From the NCBI GenBank assembly GCA_003517725.1, contig DOZZ01000011.1, positions 1-9,263 of the forward strand: DNA of 9,263 nucleotides. The letters run 5' to 3'. Below are positions 6,971 to 9,263 of this stretch, in pieces. Both the position numbers and the translations under genes were made by a program. The notes under the pieces were generated by a model. The model saw only the letters and a program-made list of their open reading frames with translations. It ran no database searches and was not told where the DNA came from. Every line of letters starts with the position of its first letter. Position 1 is the first letter of the stretch. Origin of the DNA: Bryobacterales bacterium. GTDB taxonomy: Bacteria > Acidobacteriota > Terriglobia > Bryobacterales > Bryobacteraceae.

Positions 6971-7783
6971 ATGTTCAGAGTTTCAATTCTCGCCATCCTC
7001 ACCGTCCTGTGCGCCACCATGGCCTCGCCCCAGGCCCAGGCGCCGCACCGCAAGCGCCTGCTCGCCATCGGAGAAGTTAAAGGTTTCCAGCACGATTCCG
7101 TCTCGCACGGCCTGGCCACCATCGAACGCATCGGCTACGAGTCCGGCGCCTTCGACACCTACATCCGCACCGATTCGCAACTCATCACCAAGAAGAAGAT
7201 CGCCGCCGGCAACGCCAAGAACCTCGACCAGTTCGATGGCGTGCTCTTCTTCACCACCGGCGAACTGGATCTGGACGAAGAGCAAAAAGCGGCCCTGATC
7301 TCCTTCGTCAAAGATGACGGCAAAGCCTTCTTCGCCACGCACACCGGCACCGACACCTACTACCAATGGCCCGAGTACGGCGAGATGGTGGGCGGCTACT
7401 TCGACGGCCATCCGTGGCATCAGGAGGTCAAGGTGAAAGTGGAAGATCCGTCGTTCCCCGGCATGAAATATTTCGGCAACTCGTTCACCGTGGCTAACGA
7501 CGAGATCTACCAGTTGAAGAATTTCTCGCGCGACAAAGTGCGTGTGCTGATGTCGCTCGACACCAGCTCGGTCGACATGACCAAGAAGGGCATTAAGCGG
7601 ACCGACGGCGACTTCGCCATCGCGTGGGCCCGCAACTACGGTAAGGGCCGGGTCTTCTCCTGCACTCTGGGCCACGAGCCGGCCGTCTGGGACCGCAAGG
7701 ATTTCCAGAGCATGTGGCTGGACGCCATCAAATGGGGCTTCGGCGAACTGCCGGGTGACGCCACGCCGCGGCCCAAGCCGTAG
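6971..7783 (+). CDS. Secreted ThuA-domain protein
   Basis: 270-residue protein of the ThuA (trehalose-utilisation) family, a class-I glutamine-amidotransferase-like fold. Residues 1-24 look like a signal peptide with AQA before Pro25, so it is exported. Conserved family elements follow in order: H41 in GFQHDS, FATHTGTDTYY (121-131) after the FDGVLFFTTGELD strand, GGYFDGHPWH (141-150), NDEIY (176-180), and GKGRVFSCTLGH (224-235) followed by a Trp-rich end (WLDAIKWGFG). The family's biochemical activity is not settled; secreted members are often found beside sugar or glycoside metabolism genes, but none is present here. It is the first gene of a pair with the S1/P1 nuclease, which begins 3 bases after its stop (TAG CGA ATG). 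The ATG fits the signal peptide and lies six bases after a -10-like hexamer. Confidence 0.88.
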   Translation: MFRVSILAILTVLCATMASPQAQAPHRKRLLAIGEVKGFQHDSVSHGLATIERIGYESGAFDTYIRTDSQLITKKKIAAGNAKNLDQFDGVLFFTTGELDLDEEQKAALISFVKDDGKAFFATHTGTDTYYQWPEYGEMVGGYFDGHPWHQEVKVKVEDPSFPGMKYFGNSFTVANDEIYQLKNFSRDKVRVLMSLDTSSVDMTKKGIKRTDGDFAIAWARNYGKGRVFSCTLGHEPAVWDRKDFQSMWLDAIKWGFGELPGDATPRPKP

Positions 7784-7786
7784 CGA

Positions 7787-8713
7787 ATGCGATTTCTCCC
7801 GCTGCTTCTGCTCTATCCAGCGGCATTGTGCGGCTGGGGCTGCGAGGGTCACCAGATGGTCGCGTTGATCGCGCGCGCTCACCTGAACCCGCGCGCCTCC
7901 GCCGCCGTGAACCGGCTGTTGGCGGCGCAACCCGCGGACCCGGCGCTGAAACGCTTTTGCGCCGACCGCATGACCGATAAGAGCGGTTTTGGCGACCCGT
8001 TGGCCGATGCCTCCACCTGGGCTGACGACGTGCGCAACAGCGAGAAGACCGGCCTGTGGCACTACGTAGACATCCCGCGCGCCGAAACCAACGCCGCGTT
8101 TGACCGCTACTGTCCCGCCGTGGGTCCGTCGGTCGACGGCAAGCCGCGGCCCGGCTGCGTGGCGTCGGCGACCGAATACGAACTGGCGATTTTGAAAGAT
8201 CCGGTCGCGGCCGAAGCCGATCGGGCCACCGCGCTGCGCTACCTGGTGCACTTCATCGGCGACATGCACCAGCCGCTGCACACCACCGACAACAGCGATC
8301 ACGGCGGCAACTGCACGCAGCTGCAGTTCTACGACATGCCGCATCCCACCAACCTGCACGCCGTGTGGGACTACACCCTGATCGAGCACGATCGGGAAGC
8401 GCGCCACGTCACAGTGGCGCAGGACGCCGCGCAGCTCGATCAAAAGTTCGCGGGCACCTGGGGTCATGAACCCATCAACATCCGCGCCTGGATCTGGGAG
8501 GGCCACGCTCTGGCTAATGACGTGGTCTACGGCAAGCTGTCGATTCCCATCGAGACCGCAACGGTCGACTGCCCGGTTGAAACCCAAAAGATTCGCGACC
8601 TGCACCTCCGCCTCGCCGACGAATACGAGAATGCGGTGATGCCCACCGTGGAACGCCAGATCGCAAAGGCCGGATACCGCCTGGCCGATGTGCTCAACAC
8701 AATCTGGCCCTGA
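7787..8713 (+). CDS. Secreted S1/P1 family zinc-dependent nuclease
   Basis: 308-residue S1/P1 nuclease, a periplasmic or extracellular enzyme that cuts single-stranded DNA and RNA and can remove 3'-phosphates from mononucleotides. All nine trinuclear-zinc ligands of nuclease P1 have counterparts: Trp17 (new N-terminus after signal removal) and His22 in WGCEGH, Asp80 or Asp81 in STWADDVR, His92 in WHYVDIP, His155/Asp159/His165 in VHFIGDMHQPLH, and His191/Asp195 in HAVWD. The signal peptide is about residues 1-16, and cutting before Trp17 is essential because the Trp amino group is a ligand. Full length, no missing residue. It starts 3 bases after the ThuA-domain gene without a visible Shine-Dalgarno, so translation is probably coupled. 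Its stop TGA abuts the ribosome site of the antitoxin gene. Likely role: nucleic-acid scavenging for phosphate or carbon (inference). Confidence 0.94.
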   Translation: MRFLPLLLLYPAALCGWGCEGHQMVALIARAHLNPRASAAVNRLLAAQPADPALKRFCADRMTDKSGFGDPLADASTWADDVRNSEKTGLWHYVDIPRAETNAAFDRYCPAVGPSVDGKPRPGCVASATEYELAILKDPVAAEADRATALRYLVHFIGDMHQPLHTTDNSDHGGNCTQLQFYDMPHPTNLHAVWDYTLIEHDREARHVTVAQDAAQLDQKFAGTWGHEPINIRAWIWEGHALANDVVYGKLSIPIETATVDCPVETQKIRDLHLRLADEYENAVMPTVERQIAKAGYRLADVLNTIWP

Positions 8714-8717
8714 AGGA
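8713..8717 (+). promoter_or_regulatory. Shine-Dalgarno of the antitoxin gene
   Basis: AAGGA shares its first base with the nuclease stop codon and lies ten bases before the antitoxin ATG. It is the clearest ribosome-binding site in the window. GACAAT (8716-8721), a 4-of-6 -10-like hexamer, also falls exactly six bases before the same ATG. Confidence 0.5.
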
Positions 8718-8727
8718 CAATAAAACC

Positions 8728-8919
8728 ATGAGCGGAATTCAATTTGTCACCGATGAGAAAGGCCGGAAAGTCGGTGTCCTGATCGACCTGAAAAAACACG
8801 GCGCCATTTGGGAGGACTTCTGGGACGGCCTGGTATCTGAATCGCGCCGCAAGCAAAAGGGCATCGCTTACGAGCAATACCGCGCAACCCGGCTGAAACG
8901 CACCCGCCCTCGTGGTTAA
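8728..8919 (+). CDS. Type II antitoxin (RelE/ParE partner)
   Basis: 63-residue small, charged protein. The N-terminal stretch (about 4-20, IQFVTDEKGRKVGVLID) looks like the beta-hairpin dimerisation segment of Phd/RelB-like antitoxins. The rest (WEDFWDGLVSESRRK, then a basic tail YRATRLKR) is predicted helical and would wrap the toxin. I recognise it mainly by this pattern and by the RelE-like gene directly after it. It has a good Shine-Dalgarno and starts 14 bases after the nuclease stop. It overlaps the toxin start by 8 bases, so synthesis is coupled. Expected role: neutralise the toxin and, with it, repress the operon. Family placement within Phd/RelB is uncertain, and no classical helix-turn-helix is visible. 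Confidence 0.78.
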   Translation: MSGIQFVTDEKGRKVGVLIDLKKHGAIWEDFWDGLVSESRRKQKGIAYEQYRATRLKRTRPRG

Positions 8920-9172
8920 GTACTCTCTCGAAATCAAGCAATCCGCGCAAAAGGAGCTGGATGCGCTCGATGATACGCAGTTCGCGCGCATAGACCGAAA
9001 AATTCTTTCGCTCGCTAACAATCCCAGGCCCGCTGGATGCAAAAAACTCAGGGGCTACAGAGACCTTTGGCGCATCCGGGCTGATGACTGGCGCATACTG
9101 TACTTTATCGATGACGAGGCGAACCTCGTCGGGATTACGCGGATCGCGCATCGGCGCGAGGTCTACGAGTAG
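8912..9172 (+). CDS. RelE/ParE-superfamily toxin
   Basis: 86-residue toxin of the RelE/ParE fold. Diagnostic features are an N-terminal strand (VKYSLEIKQSAQKELDAL), the central NPRPAGCKKLRGYRDLWRIR (37-56), the strand DDWRILYFIDD (58-68), and the ending RIAHRREVY (77-85) with the His-Arg and Tyr typical of RelE-like ribosome-dependent mRNA endonucleases. That residue pattern favours RelE (translation inhibition) over ParE (gyrase poison), but the split is not certain. The start is GTG at 8912, overlapping the antitoxin end by 8 bases; no other start gives a full domain. Hand-counted G+C over 8941-9060 is about 54 %, lower than the about 63 % counted in the nuclease gene (8281-8400), consistent with later acquisition. 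It is intact. Confidence 0.87.
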   Translation: MVKYSLEIKQSAQKELDALDDTQFARIDRKILSLANNPRPAGCKKLRGYRDLWRIRADDWRILYFIDDEANLVGITRIAHRREVYE

Positions 9173-9263
9173 CCTTTCCCCCCGCGCCAGGCTCTCTACT
9201 ACTGGATTTTAATTTCTTCGCAGCGCGCAAAGAAAACCGCTCGGGGCCACATCAGCAGGTGTG
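9173..9263. other. Right-edge region without identified gene
   Basis: 91 bases follow the toxin stop. On the minus strand a frame is open from the window end to a TAG at 9201-9199 (about 20 codons, reading HLLMWPRAVFFARC and ending EEIKIQ). It could be the 3' end of a convergent gene cut by the window edge. I do not recognise it, and no terminator hairpin or repeat is evident. Confidence 0.25.

Noticed and set aside
6983..8605. 540-codon open frame on the minus strand opposite the ThuA and nuclease genes
   Set aside because: It is a GC-rich shadow. The two real genes share one frame because of their stop-NNN-ATG junction, so the antisense frame stays open across both. Its translation shows no domain, while the plus strand has all family motifs.

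Overview
The window is a gene-dense, GC-rich bacterial chromosome segment (about 62-63 % G+C in hand-counted stretches). Nearly every base is coding, and no gap exceeds about 90 bases. Gene content fits Acidobacteriota, possibly the Solibacter/Bryobacter branch: a long proline-rich TonB-like transducer, a MOFRL-type glycerate kinase, a secreted ThuA-domain protein, a secreted S1/P1 nuclease and a membrane-anchored cytochrome c. This taxonomic guess is inference from protein style; there is no rRNA or tRNA to confirm it.

Layout. (1) On the minus strand, 2609 down to 40, a tight operon reads short-chain dehydrogenase, shikimate kinase (aroK), glycerate 2-kinase. (2) A 61-base divergent gap separates it from a plus-strand operon, 2671-5493: a stand-alone Lon-substrate-binding-domain protein, a TonB-like energy transducer and a HAD-type hydrolase. 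(3) A second SDR (from about 5551 to 6387) follows and appears to have its own promoter. It has lost the usual catalytic Ser and Lys. (4) A minus-strand membrane-anchored cytochrome c (6909-6391) converges on this SDR with 3 bases between the stop codons. (5) Across a second 61-base divergent gap, a plus-strand pair encodes a ThuA-domain protein and an S1/P1 nuclease, both exported. (6) A RelE/ParE-type toxin-antitoxin pair (8728-9172) is tucked directly behind the nuclease. The last 91 bases contain no identifiable gene.

Working together. The minus operon joins aromatic amino-acid synthesis (shikimate kinase) and glycerate phosphorylation to an unassigned oxidoreductase. The Lon-domain/TonB/HAD operon joins one envelope protein to two cytosolic ones with no obvious shared pathway. 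The ThuA/nuclease pair looks like secreted scavenging or turnover functions.

Two structural regularities stand out. First, three plus-strand genes at heads of transcription units have a -10-like hexamer (5 of 6 matches to TATAAT) exactly six bases before the start codon and no convincing Shine-Dalgarno, the signature of leaderless transcripts; the antitoxin shows a weaker fourth case. Second, four same-strand junctions are spaced exactly stop-NNN-ATG, so neighbouring genes share a reading frame. I see no clear defence island, CRISPR array, insertion sequence or obviously new multi-gene system. The degenerate SDR and the initiation architecture are the best leads.
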